Shown here in pieces: positions 32,860 to 43,600 of a DNA stretch of 64,000 nucleotides. The notes under the pieces are model-generated. The model saw nothing but the letters and a program-made list of their open reading frames with translations. It ran no database searches and was not told the DNA's origin. The position numbers were made by a program, and so were the translations under genes. Source of the stretch: Cryphonectria parasitica EP155 (lineage: Eukaryota > Ascomycota > Sordariomycetes > Diaporthales > Cryphonectriaceae); the NCBI RefSeq assembly GCF_011745365.1, contig NW_024468909.1, forward strand, positions 248,001 through 312,000. The letters run 5' to 3'. Within the stretch, counting starts at the first letter, position 1; the number at the start of each line of letters is the position of its first letter.

Positions 32860-34349
32860 GGTGTCATGCCGTAGCAATCAAGCAAGGTAATAGTAGACAC
32901 TTGAACGACGGATGGCTTCTCAGAATTAGGACAACCAGCACGTCCATCGTCCTGGCTTCTGGATACGATACCTGATATAAATATTGTCAAGACCTTGGGC
33001 TAAGCCCCTCCCCCTCCCCCTCCCCCTTTCAACGGAACCTACCGCCTAAGAATAGATCTCGTCAGGTAGCGTATCATTCAGCATACAAGCGCCTAATGAA
33101 ATTTTTGGAGGCCTATTCTTTTATCATTGTGTCCCCTCTCTCGAGCCTCGACCGCTCACTAAGAGAAGAGACGAGACCCACCACAGCGGTCTCGCCCAAG
33201 CCGCGTTATTGATGAAACTCGGTTGCTGCGGAGCCCTATCAAGACGCCTGACAAAGTATGTAGTACCGTAATTATCTGCATTGCAGAATACTTAGCATGT
33301 CATGATGATGTTTTGTGTCCTCCTATGTTCAGATTCATCGTCTTTTCTGAGTTGGCAGGCCCCAAGCTGGAGGAGCACGATGAGAAAGGTCTGAGTGGAT
33401 CAAGCCGAGTACGGTTCTCAGAACGTCAGGAATTGATGATTTGACCAACCCTGCTTTTCTCTTAGCTGTACAAAATCACCGTGCATCCAAATGTCTGCCA
33501 AACCAGATGAAGCTTCCCACGAGAGCAAAATCTAGTCCCTGGTCAGTATCGAATAGGTCAGAGCACATGCATGTGCCTCACAAAAAGCAAACCCTGCAAG
33601 AACCAGTCCGAATACGTGGGGGCTGAAACCCCTAGAGGAAGAGAAGCCCTATGCACAGCTGCTGAGGTGTGGATCAGCACGAGTTAGCCACCTCGTGGCA
33701 GTGATAGGTACCCAGTAAATAGGGTAGCACTGGTTGTTGTGATTGGCTACGCATGCATGATTGAGTGCTGTCCAGCGATACTTGTGGAGTTGCCCCCACT
33801 CTCCACACTACCGACGCGCTGGTTCTCTCCCTATAATGGAGAATCGAACGAGTGTCTATCGTGGTGGTTGCCTAAGTATTTTAGTTAACCTCCTTTTTCT
33901 CTCTCAATTCGAAGGACTTTTCCTCATGAGTCGAGAAGTATGCACAGCCCAAAGAAGTGTGCGTCTATAACCACCCAATGATGCACAGTGCTTCGCAGTC
34001 GCAGGCAGAAGCATACCATTCACCGCCCCATTGCTATGCACGGACGGACAAATCTATTATCGGGTGGGATCAAAACCCTGCAGTGTGCTCAAATCTGGGC
34101 CGACGACCAAGCACATTTTGGCTGAGGACAACTGTGTCATAGTATGTAGTACTAAGTAGTATCTCGAGATCAACGGCCAAAGGGTGCCAAATAATTAGAT
34201 CCAGCAGGACGTCCGGAAATCCCGACATAGCACCATCGCTTCTTCATTTGATTATCTGGTGCATCCTTACAGCCGATTTACCCGCTTTTTATATTCGCCC
34301 ACTCGTAGTCAAGAGTCCTTACACGTGAGAAACGATATCATCGTATATG
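32860..34349. other. Intergenic region upstream of the UbiA gene
   Basis: A (CCCCCT)n-type tract at 33005-33029 lies about 150 nt upstream of the UbiA ATG. The remainder has no recognisable gene. Confidence 0.5.
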
Positions 34350-35967
34350 TATGAATTCACTATTGTCGGAGGCGGTTCAGCTGACTGGCGATTTCGGACT
34401 GAGCCTCAAGTAGTTCCGCCCTCTCATATGAGCTATTCTCTCTCTCTCTCTCTCTGTCTCTCTCACTCACTCTCTTTCTTCTTGTCGAGGGGCAAGAAAG
34501 ATGCTCAAAATCCTAACAGGTGAACCACAACACATGACTGTGTGTCTTGGACTAGGACAAAGCGCTGGGCAAAACGAGCGCCACCAATGCTCAAGACTTC
34601 AGCCATTCTACCAAGGGAGTCATCAAGTTCTGGGAGGCATTCGGTAACCAGGCCTGGAACTGGAACACCCTCAAGACGTATTTGTCCAAGCCTCTCGGTA
34701 TTCAAAGGTGGTTCTGTGCGAGGGCTAGTGAGTCACTGGCCCAGGGCCGTGCACGGCCCCGCCAGCCAGCCAACAAGCCCGAACTGCTGATAGCCTCAAT
34801 TAGCTGCTCTCGTGGCTTTCTCTTTTTCTCTTTTCTCCTCAGCGCATAGCAATATGAGCCCTTTTGCCCTCGCATGGGTCCTCCAAGAACGATGCCGCAA
34901 AGAACCATATCCAAACCTCATTCTCCGGCAACGCCGAGCATCCCATAAGCCAGGCCTGGGCAGACGCTTCCAGGAACGGTGGACAATGCATGTCTGACAA
35001 TCCGTTTCTCTCCAAGTCAAAAGATATCAGGGCATTTTCCTGCTTGTCTAACATTGACCCGGTGACCAAGGAGAGAAGCTATGCTGTCCTCTGCCTCCTA
35101 CTACCTTGACAAGGATTGCGAGAACGTTCACATGACCACCAATGCATATGTTGGAAAGATTCTTCTCGATCAGGGTACTAATGCAGCTAGTACTACTGAT
35201 GCTGAAGCTAATGGCATCCAGGACACGCACGAGGGTGAGCCCAGGCCCGTCAAAGCCACCAAGGAGGCCATCCTGTCTGGAGACGTCTTCCAGTCCCCCA
35301 AAGTCCTCGAATTATCTGGCATCGGTAATGCAGACTTGCTCAAGAAGCACAGCATTGCCAGTGTTGAGGATCTGCATGGAGTAGTAAGTCATGGTGACAT
35401 TTGAAACCAAGCCAGATGTCCTCGCGTCTTTTATTAGTATTGACTGATAATAAAGGTTTATTAATTATCCTCATTTTATAGGGAAAGAACTTGCAGGATC
35501 ATTTGGTCTGTTATATCAGTTTCGAAGCCGAGGGCGATGTTGCGTCTGTCGATGCCCTGGTTAGGTAAGAGCCCGAGGCCCTTGGCCAAGCCATGCAAGG
35601 GTACGGAATAATCGAACGCGGCCTCCTTAGTTCAATTACAAGCAATACCTACACACATCTTTCTACCGAGGGAGAAAGTGGTTGTTGTAGATCATGAGTT
35701 AATGGTGTTAGTAAGTGAACCTCTCTTCTTCTTTTCATTTCTTTACTGGCCTCACGCTCCTTGAATAGTGGGACTAAGAATCTGCGAATGAGGGACGCAA
35801 GTGTGATTCCCACTGATGCCCGCAGCGATGTGCAGGCTACCGGGTACGCTATTGCGGAAAAGGCGGCCGAGTTGAGCAAAGGTGCCTCCGGGGCAGCGAC
35901 CGAGACAATTAGGACAAGTGACTACTCTTTCCTTGTCAAGTTGCTCGAGGCTCGACCATCCACATGA
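34350..35967 (+). pseudogene. Decayed GMC oxidoreductase
   Basis: Fragments in the correct order of a glucose-methanol-choline oxidoreductase: the FAD-site start YEFTIVGGGSA (34350-34382) runs straight into DWRFRTEPQ (34383-34409), skipping the roughly 80 residues normally between them; then ALGKTSATNAQDFSHS and WEAFGNQAWNWNTLKTYL (about 34550-34695); HIQTSFSGNAEHPISQAW to DPVTKERSYA (about 34910-35085); after a frameshift, SSASYYLDKDCENV; then VFQSPKVLELSGIGN with an intron-like break (GTAAGT...TATAG) to GKNLQDHL (about 35280-35510); finally GTKNLRMRDASVIP and GYAIAEKAAELSKG (about 35768-35880). About 180 codons are missing between the last two blocks. A CT microsatellite (about 34438-34475) sits in the gap after DWRF. 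Internal deletions plus a frameshift make a functional enzyme very unlikely. Confidence 0.85.
34438..34475 (+). repeat. (CT)n microsatellite inside the GMC pseudogene
   Basis: Imperfect TC repeats interrupted by TCTG and ACTC, directly visible. Confidence 0.85.
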
Positions 35968-36799
35968 GATCCCACACCTTCTTATCTGAGTTACGAGAAT
36001 TTGAAAAATGTTTGCAATGTCATGACAAAGTTTGCCTTGGATCAAAGCATTGGTATCCCGTCGTTGCAGCGGGAAATGTGTGGTCCAATTATATAGGACG
36101 TCGTAATTAGCCTTCGAGAGTCTCGCACATATTCTCGGCCCATCAATGGATAAGGCATTCTTATCTAATGAACTTGGACTTTATACTATGGCACTATCAC
36201 CTTCTTTTTTTCCCTTCTTTTCTTCTATTTTCGTCTTTTTTTATTGGGGCAGACATCATCGACAGGGTTGTCAAGCCTTCTCGGTGCCAAAGGTGACGTT
36301 TGAGGTCGGCACACTGAGTTACATTTGGTCTTCTTACTCCGGGCGGCTCGTCATGATCGCCCCGGGCAGCTCCACCAGGTCCGCTATCATGACTTGTGAT
36401 TTCAACTACGTAGTGCAACGGAGGGACTCCGAACCTCGTGCCGTGCAGTGAAAAACAGCCTGGAAACAACATCGAGATGTGGAAAAGACAGGGCTAGGTG
36501 ACGGTCTTGTCCCGACTGATGAGATCGCAAAGATTCTTCAAGCAGGCAGGGAACGAGCGTGTGATGATAGAATTATATCATATCGCAATTGAGGACAGGA
36601 ATAAATGCCATGATACCAAATTGATTTCTGCCATTGCCAAACTCTCAAGTCTATTCTGCCTGTTGAATGAAGTAAATCTGTCTCATCAGAACCCCCTCAA
36701 GCCTTCTTCAAATCGTCACAATTTCCTCGTTGCCTCAACACTCGTCCACCATCATCATCGTCATCATCAAGCCCAACCCTTCCCTCGATCCACAAAACC
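35968..36799. other. Intergenic, no gene recognised
   Basis: T-rich around 36200-36245. It presumably contains the promoter of the YWTD protein gene; a CATCATC-rich leader precedes its ATG. Confidence 0.5.
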
Positions 36800-37741
36800 A
36801 TGGGCTCCCAACCACCACCCACACAACGCCTATACTTCCTCGACACAGACCTCTCTCACCCGCACCCAAGACAAGGCCGCATCCTCTCCTGCCACCCAGA
36901 CGGCACCAACCTCCAAACCATCATCGACAACCTGCCCGGCCTCCCCGACAGCATCACCCTCGACCGCGACGCAGGCCACATGTACTGGACCAACATGGGC
37001 GGAGGCCACACGCCGCGGCTCCCCACCGGCTCCATCGAGCGCGCCAACCTCGACGGCTCGGGGCGCAAGGTGGTCGTCCCGCCCGGCACACGGGGCGTCT
37101 TCACGCCCCAGCAGATCACAGCCAGGGGCGGGACGCTGTACTGGTGCGACAGGGAGGGGATGAAGGTGATGCGGTGCAGCAAGCCCGACGGCGCCGACCT
37201 CGAGACGCTCGTCTCGACGGGCGACACGGACGAGGAGAGGGGCGATCCGAGGAGGTGGTGCGTCGGCGTCGCGGTCGACGAGCCGAGGGGGGTTTTCTAC
37301 TGGACACAAAAGGGCGGATCTGCGGCGGCGGCGGCGGCGGCGGACGGTAGCACGAGTAACGGCAAGATCTGCCGGGCGCGCATTCAAGGCCCGCAGGGTG
37401 CTTATCCAGAGAAGAGGTGGGATGTGGAGGTTGTGTTTGACGGCCTGCCTGAGCCGCTTCACCTCGATATGGACGAGGAGAGCCAGTCGCTGTACTGGAC
37501 GGATCGTGGAGGCCCCAAGGGCGAGAGCAGGCTGAACAGGGCGGCTGTGGGAATGGGAGGCGTGCCGCAGGTGCTGGCGACTGGGCTGCGCAAAATCATC
37601 GGCCTGGCGGTTGATAGAGAGGCAGACATGGCTTATGTCACTGATCTGGCGGGCGGTGTGTACGCCATCGACATCAAGACGAGAAGGAAGACAGCCTTGT
37701 TCAACAGGGTAGGAGATATCACAGGTATTGCGCTGGGATGA
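36800..37741 (+). CDS. YWTD/LDL-receptor-B-type beta-propeller protein
   Basis: Intronless, 313 aa from ATG 36800 (MGSQPPPTQRLYFLD). Six blades can be traced by recurring strands: RLYFLDTDLS, GHMYWTNMGG with SIERANLDGSG, GTLYWCDREG with KVMRCSKPDG, GVFYWTQKGG, QSLYWTDRGG and DMAYVTDLAGGVYAIDI. These are YWTD-type repeats otherwise known from LDL-receptor domains. In ascomycetes such stand-alone propellers are common, cytosolic-looking proteins of unknown role, sometimes annotated as SMP-30/gluconolactonase-like. There is no signal peptide. A poly-Ala (GCG)n stretch lies between blades. Strong GC-rich codon bias. A four-copy heptamer repeat starts 5 nt after the stop codon. Confidence 0.85.
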   Translation: MGSQPPPTQRLYFLDTDLSHPHPRQGRILSCHPDGTNLQTIIDNLPGLPDSITLDRDAGHMYWTNMGGGHTPRLPTGSIERANLDGSGRKVVVPPGTRGVFTPQQITARGGTLYWCDREGMKVMRCSKPDGADLETLVSTGDTDEERGDPRRWCVGVAVDEPRGVFYWTQKGGSAAAAAAADGSTSNGKICRARIQGPQGAYPEKRWDVEVVFDGLPEPLHLDMDEESQSLYWTDRGGPKGESRLNRAAVGMGGVPQVLATGLRKIIGLAVDREADMAYVTDLAGGVYAIDIKTRRKTALFNRVGDITGIALG

Positions 37742-38306
37742 TGATACAGGTCACAGGTCACAGGTCACAGGTCACACCAGACATAGCAGAGAGAAGAAAA
37801 CATCTCTAGTGTGTATGTTGTGTAAAATCCATTTGGTTTTTCATATCCAGTCGCGGCGGGAACCAATTGCGGCTCTAGCTATAGGGGTGGCATTTCCCTT
37901 GCCAATACCCTCCCAGTTCCAATCCTCTAAACACCTTGATATGCAAATGTACCACTTATTGTGGTTTTCTGTATGCCGTCACCCTGTTTGTTGATCCCGA
38001 AAGAACCTCCCAACGATAAAAGCCCTGTTCCCAAACCCTTTTTCCCAAAGGAGGAAGAGAAACGAAAGAAGAAGAAAAGAAGAAACCCAACAAATAAAAA
38101 GAAGAAACAAGTAATTCCCAAAACGCCGGCGATCCTGAGATCGATGCTACCAACCTATCCCGGTTCCTAAAGATCAAAAGTGGTATAGGCGCGCTCTCCC
38201 CAAGATAAAAAGGAAAAGAAAAGATCTGAAAAGGATCCCAAAATGTGTAAAAAAAAAAATAAAAAATAAAAAAACCCAAAAAAAAAACCCCCCCCCCAGA
38301 TTACTC
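37742..38306. other. Intergenic between convergent genes, homopolymer-rich
   Basis: Contains the ACAGGTC tandem repeat and a purine-rich stretch ending in A runs and a 10-C tract (38288-38297) immediately downstream of the F-box/WD40 stop codon. Confidence 0.6.
37746..37773. repeat. Four tandem copies of ACAGGTC
   Basis: Perfect 7-nt direct repeats, four copies, beginning five bases after the TGA of the YWTD gene. Confidence 0.95.
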
Positions 38307-40672
38307 TCAAGACGCCGACGGCGTGCTAGGGCTGGTTGACCGCCTACACCCATCACTCAACTTGAAATTATACAATCTCACTTCTCCATCCTCGCTTCCA
38401 GATGCCATGAGGGCGTCAGATACAGCGACGGATGTCACAGGGCCGGTGTGGCCTGCAAAGGTTCCCGTGCATCGACCGGAGCGTGGGTCCCAGGTCTTGA
38501 CCAGGCTGTCGTTGGCACCGGTGACCATCCTCAGGCTGTCGGATTCGACAGACCAGATGCCCTCCAGATGACCCCACTGGTCGCGCACGACGTTGCCGGT
38601 GGAGGTATCCCACAGCTTCAGGCCGGCGTCGAGCCCACCAGAGAGGATGTAGCGGGCAGGCAGGGGCCGATCCGGGTTGTCCACAAAGCCGGGTCCATAC
38701 GTCGCCCGCAGTTCCAGGTCGGTGACCTGTCCACCGATCGGAGAGGAGCTCTTGCCGCTGGCAACGGACATGGTGTCGGTGGAATCGTGAGCGGCGGCTG
38801 CGGCGGCTGGGTCCTCATCAGGCTCGAAGTCGTGAGGCAGGCCGAGGACCTGCTGCACGTGGCCGACGTGGCCTACGAACTCTCGGATGATCTCACGCGT
38901 GTCGAGGTCCCAGAGCACGATGGTGCAGTCGTCGGACGCGGAGAGCAGGGTCCGGCTGACCATGTCGACCTTGACGTTGTTGACCCAGTCGTCGTGATGC
39001 TTCAGGCAAAACGTGGTGCCCGTCTTGAAGTTGTACACCCGGATGGTGTGGTCAATGCTCCCGCTGGCCATCACATCGCCCTGGAAATGCGCCGATATGA
39101 CACCGTCGGAATGGGGCGAAAGGGTTCGGACACACTGGCCCGTGCGCCAGTTCCAGATCTTGACCGTCCCGTCCAGGCTGGCACTGAGCAGCTTGTGGTT
39201 GTCCATCTGCAGGGACCGGATGCCGCGGGTGTGGCCGGTCAGGGTCCTGACCTCCTCGCCAGTCTCGAGATTCCAGATCTTGATGGTATTGTCGTAGGAC
39301 CCAGTGGCCAGGGTAGTATCGTCCCAGATTTGCAGGCAAGTCACGCCATTCGTGTGACCCTTGAACGTCTTGAGCGAATAGCGCATGAGCTTCCAGTTGA
39401 CACCGATCTGCCACCGGTCACGGTAGATATCCTTCCAAGGCCGCTTCTGACGAACGGCATCCTCGGCTGTCGAGTCGCTACGAGACACGCACCTGCGCTT
39501 AGAGGCAAAGTCATCCTCGTCGTCGTCTAGGCTGCGCTTTGGTGAGCTCGGCACCTTTGGTGAGTTCGGTCGGGGTAGTGTTGGTGGCGAGAGGGGGATG
39601 AGGCTCAGAGAGGCCGACTCTGTCGACTTCTGGGCAGCCGCAAGCTGTCGCCGCCGTGTCCAGTTGCGCAGCCTGTTCCTCTCGAGGAGCGGCAGGCCCC
39701 AGCCACACTTGGTGCACTGCCTGTCGATGTGCTGCTCGCACATTCTGTGCCAGACATCGTCATCATCGGCCAGCTGACGCCACTGCCTTGAGACCTGGGC
39801 GGCCTTGCACAGCGACACGGTGTCGAGGTGGGACAGGATCTTGAAGGAGATCTCGACAGGGAGGGCAGAGATGAAGTCAATCTTGAGCTGGGCCTGGACC
39901 TCTCGGGACACGAGGCTCAGCTGGGGAAAGCAGGACGACGACAGGATCCCCTGGATCATCAGCTCCCTGTGCTTGCCGGGTGCGGCGGAGAAGAGACTCC
40001 AGACGTGAGTAATGGCTTGTTGGTCGGCTGAGGGGAGTTTCTCAAGTTCCTATTGCGGCGGCATCCATGTCAGCGACGACTACTTTTATACAACCAACCC
40101 CAAACATGAGGTCGTGATGTGGAGGTAAGGTTTTTTTTTTTAAAAAAAAAAGGGGGGGGGGGGAAACGTACGGTCTGAATCATAGCCATCTTGTCCTCGT
40201 CGGCGGCCTTGCGACACTTGGAGTCGGGGCGGTGACGGTAGCAGTACTTGCTGTTCCAGTTCTGGGAGAGCGGTTGCTCATGGTCGTGGGTGTGGGAGGC
40301 ATCGATCTTGGAGACGGGTGCATAGAGGCTGGGAACATGTTCCTTGAGGAAAGGGGTGACCGTCTGGCCAACCAAAGCAGAGGGCATGTTGGAGAGACGG
40401 GACTTGTCCTCAAGCTCGTCACCCGGTCGTCTCCTCTCGCAGTTGAGCTCCTTAAGCCTGGCCCTGTCAACTGCAGCGCTGGGTTCTATCTCGCCGTCAT
40501 CGGTTACTGGAGGGCTGGCGGGGTACTGCAGGCGAGCTTGGAGGATGCGATCGTGGTGATAATGTTGCTTGGCCTTCAAAGGGGTGCCATCGGTGGTGAG
40601 AGAGCTACGGCGCGGAATGGCCATGGAATAAGAAGATGGGCGGTCCATGGCGTAGTTCTGGTCGGCTGGCAT
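38307..40672 (-). CDS. scon-2: F-box/WD40 protein, Met30/sulfur-controller (scon-2/sconB) type
   Basis: Two exons, 40672-40172 and 40049-38307; 747 aa. The intron is GTACGT...ATAG (122 nt). Start MPADQNYAMDRPS. The junction yields MAMIQT-ELEKLPSADQQAI, followed by THVWSLFSAAPGKHRELMIQG, the conserved N-terminal dimer region of this family; upstream lies KYCYRHRPDSKCRKAADE. The F-box is ISALPVEISFKILSHL (just beyond residue 200). Seven to eight WD repeats follow (FKGHTNGVTCLQIWD, LTGHTRGIRSLQMD, FAGHTGPVTSVAVS). By homology it is the substrate receptor of an SCF ubiquitin ligase that controls the sulfur-regulatory bZIP (CYS3/MetR). It carries an acidic insert before WD1 and a poly-Ala/Ser insert between WD repeats, making it longer than Neurospora scon-2. 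Long pyrimidine-rich sequence upstream suggests a large 5' leader. Confidence 0.93.
40131..40163. repeat. T11-A10-G12 composite homopolymer in the scon-2 intron
   Basis: Three abutting homopolymers within the single intron of the F-box/WD40 gene; reads as C12-T10-A11 on the coding strand, shortly after the donor. Confidence 0.9.
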
Positions 40673-43600
40673 GGTGTGTGGGGGGAGGTAAACGGGTATT
40701 TCGAGAAAATGGTTGCGCGGTAGGCGTTGGGCGGGACAGGGGCCAGCTCGATGCTGGTCCAATGTCTTTGGTGAAATATTGCGCCAGATGTCAGATTAAA
40801 CTGCCATTGGGGGAGGATCTGGGTAGTGATGCAGCCAGGGCTTGCAGCAGGGTTCCGATGTTTTAGGCGACAAACCGCCTGCTGAACGAGTCGGTCAGGA
40901 TGAGGTTGAGACAGCTCAGGATGGCGTGCTGCCACTTCACACTTGCCCACACACTGGCGACGGTTGTGCTGGGAAAGACGCGAGCAGGCGGGGCGCACTG
41001 GACTTCCCCTGGGAGGGAGCAGGAGAGGTGGTAGGCGTGAGGTCTGGGCACAGAAGAGGTGTCCAAGTTGGCCGGGCACGCAATGGCAGAGGATCGATTT
41101 CGCAATTGGATGAGGCGCTCGCGTAGGCAGGCTCGCAATATTACGGTTATCTTGTTTCACCCTGGGGCTGTATTCGAAAGATGGTTGTGCAGGCCTCTTC
41201 GGACGAATGGCCTGCAGGACGTCTGGCTTGGCTTGGGGTTTTCGGTTCGTGATGGAGGAGGTGGTGGTTGTGGTTGTGGTGTGGTGATCTGGAGGGGCGA
41301 CTGGAGTATATGGAGATCGATCTTTTGGTGGGATGGCGGATGGGTGACCAGTTTTAAGAAAATAGATGGACGGGGCCCTTGTTCGGCGGTCGGTGGTCGG
41401 GACGAAGAAAAGAACAAGAGAGGGAAGTTGATGAAGATGCCAGCAGTCCCAGGGGGGGGGGGGTTGTATCGACCTCGTCTAGGGTGTGTTACGTCCAACC
41501 CAACAGGTGCAGGGCAGGGCAGGGCACGGTAAGGAAGGCAATGCGGCGGTCTGGGGAAGGAGATGATGGCTGTTGAAAGTGAGGCATAGGAAGACGCAAG
41601 AGGCAGAGACGAGAGCGACAGTGAGCCGTCAAGTTCTGTCATGCAGCGGCAAAATGGCGAAATCGCTCTAGTCTTTGCGCCTATGTTGTGGGGTACTTGG
41701 GACGAAAGGACCTTGGTCTCTAGGTGTCCCGGTACTCGTCAACCCTGCAGAGTGACAGCGACAGGACAAGTACACTGGCTCAACTATGTACTTCTCAGCA
41801 GGGGGACCGGCCCCCACTGAACCCACCTGTCCTCTCACTCCCACAATGTGTCTGCACCTCTACCTGCAGCCCGCCTACGCTATCCACCCGTCACTGCGTG
41901 ACAGAAATCCTGATGATGATAGTGATGATGAGTTTGTTGCGATAGTTCTTGTTGTTGTTGCTGGTGATGATGCGAATTGATGAGTGTATGACACGATGTC
42001 TCGAAATGTCTCTCACCCTGACCTCTTCGCAAGGCCTGAGTTCCTCAAGGCTTATGTCCAAGATTATTCATGTGGTGCTTGAGACAATGGATTGCACCAT
42101 CGCTCTTGCCCGTTTCGACCTGGGCCAACCATCTTCGCGCTGAAATAGTGACTCCCAGCATGTACCCAGGTGCTGTAGCAGTGTATTCTTGGTACCCCTG
42201 TAAATCCAGTGGATAGTGGAAGGTTTCTGCGGGAGCACACCATCTTCAGGCCCGCTTACCTTATTTTTACCCTGCAAGGTACCCTCTACCCTTGAGCTGC
42301 GCTCATCAGCCTCGTCTCAAATTCGAACCTCATTTCTCGATGTTCTCACTAGCAACAGTGAGCTGATGAAGACAAAGTCCAAAACTTAGCATGTTGCTAT
42401 ATCTAGCATCATATATCACCCTCTATATTCGTTCTTCACAGTAAAGCCACAATCTATCCATGGTTTGTATACCCAGTGTTCAGGTCCAACCTCCAAGCCG
42501 GGCACAAGTCACTTCTACCCGTGAAAGGGACTCGATCCAGTGGGTTTCCCCCGCAAAGCCGTCCAGCCGCACCGACAGCCGCAGGAAGCTAGCCGCGAGC
42601 CGCCCGAGACCCACTGGAAACCGACCGACCGGTACTGAGCTGCAGGCCATCTTCTGCCGCGAGCCGCCAGCACACCCTGTTCGTTGTACGTGTGTGTGTG
42701 TGTGTGTGTACCCCCATGAAAATTCGCGGTTGAGAAGATACACGCAGCCCTCTGATGGGATGCAACAGCTGTCCAGATACGGCAGCTCGAACAACCAGCC
42801 AGACCTAATCAGATCTCACCAGCAGCAGCCATGTGTGTACAGGCACGAGAGCCTGCATGCAGCTCGTTTGGACGCACTCTCATCTAATTGTCAAGGCAAC
42901 TCTTTCTTCTTGCAGACGCAACAAAGACCTTGAAGCTAATGAGGAGGAATTACGAGAGAGAATACATGGCACATGTCAAAATCTGAAGAAAAGACCCCAC
43001 CTCTTACCTTCTTTTTCTTTTTTTGCCCCTTCTTCAATCATCATCGCATCGCTCGACTGGCGAACGCGGGTATCGGTTGCGCTTCCTGAAAAAATCAAGC
43101 GTCGTGCCTACCATGTCCAATTCAAGGAGAAAAAATCCCCTTTCGCTGGTGTCGGCACCTGTCCTGGTTGAAAATCTGGGGGAGAGGAGGATCACTACCA
43201 AGTAAAATACGATAATGGAACCCCCCCTCCCTTCCCTTTCCCCCCAATCGCACGATCTGGATGGGCGAAAATGGAGTACCATAGTAGCTGTGATGCGACA
43301 TGGAACCTCGGCACCCCGGCCGCGTCAACTTCCGCTGCTCTTGTTTCGAGCGTCGCATTCATCTCGACTCCTCCCCAGCCTGGCTCTCATACCAACCCTG
43401 GTGTGCCATCTGCGTCTAGCATGATGACATCTGCGTCGAAGGCTTCGAGAGCCCCCTCCCCCTCGATTCGACCCGCCTTCCCACCCCTTATTCGATGGAG
43501 AACCAGGGTCGATGGCGTGATGTCCTCAATTTACGAGGGCTCCTATGCTCCTCCTCCTCCTCCTCCTTCTTCTTGTCCTCCTTGATCCAATTCTCGCGTA

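Noticed and set aside
38448..39530. 360-codon plus-strand frame
   Set aside because: Antisense shadow of the WD40 gene; all WD motifs are on the minus strand.
41157..41642. 161-codon minus-strand frame upstream of scon-2
   Set aside because: Reflects a pyrimidine-rich leader (Pro/Ser/Leu runs); no domain or conserved start.
42283..42320. D-arm-like (CTCTACCCTTGAGCT) and T-loop-like (ATTCGAACCTC) sequences close together
   Set aside because: They occur in the wrong order and orientation for a tRNA on either strand.
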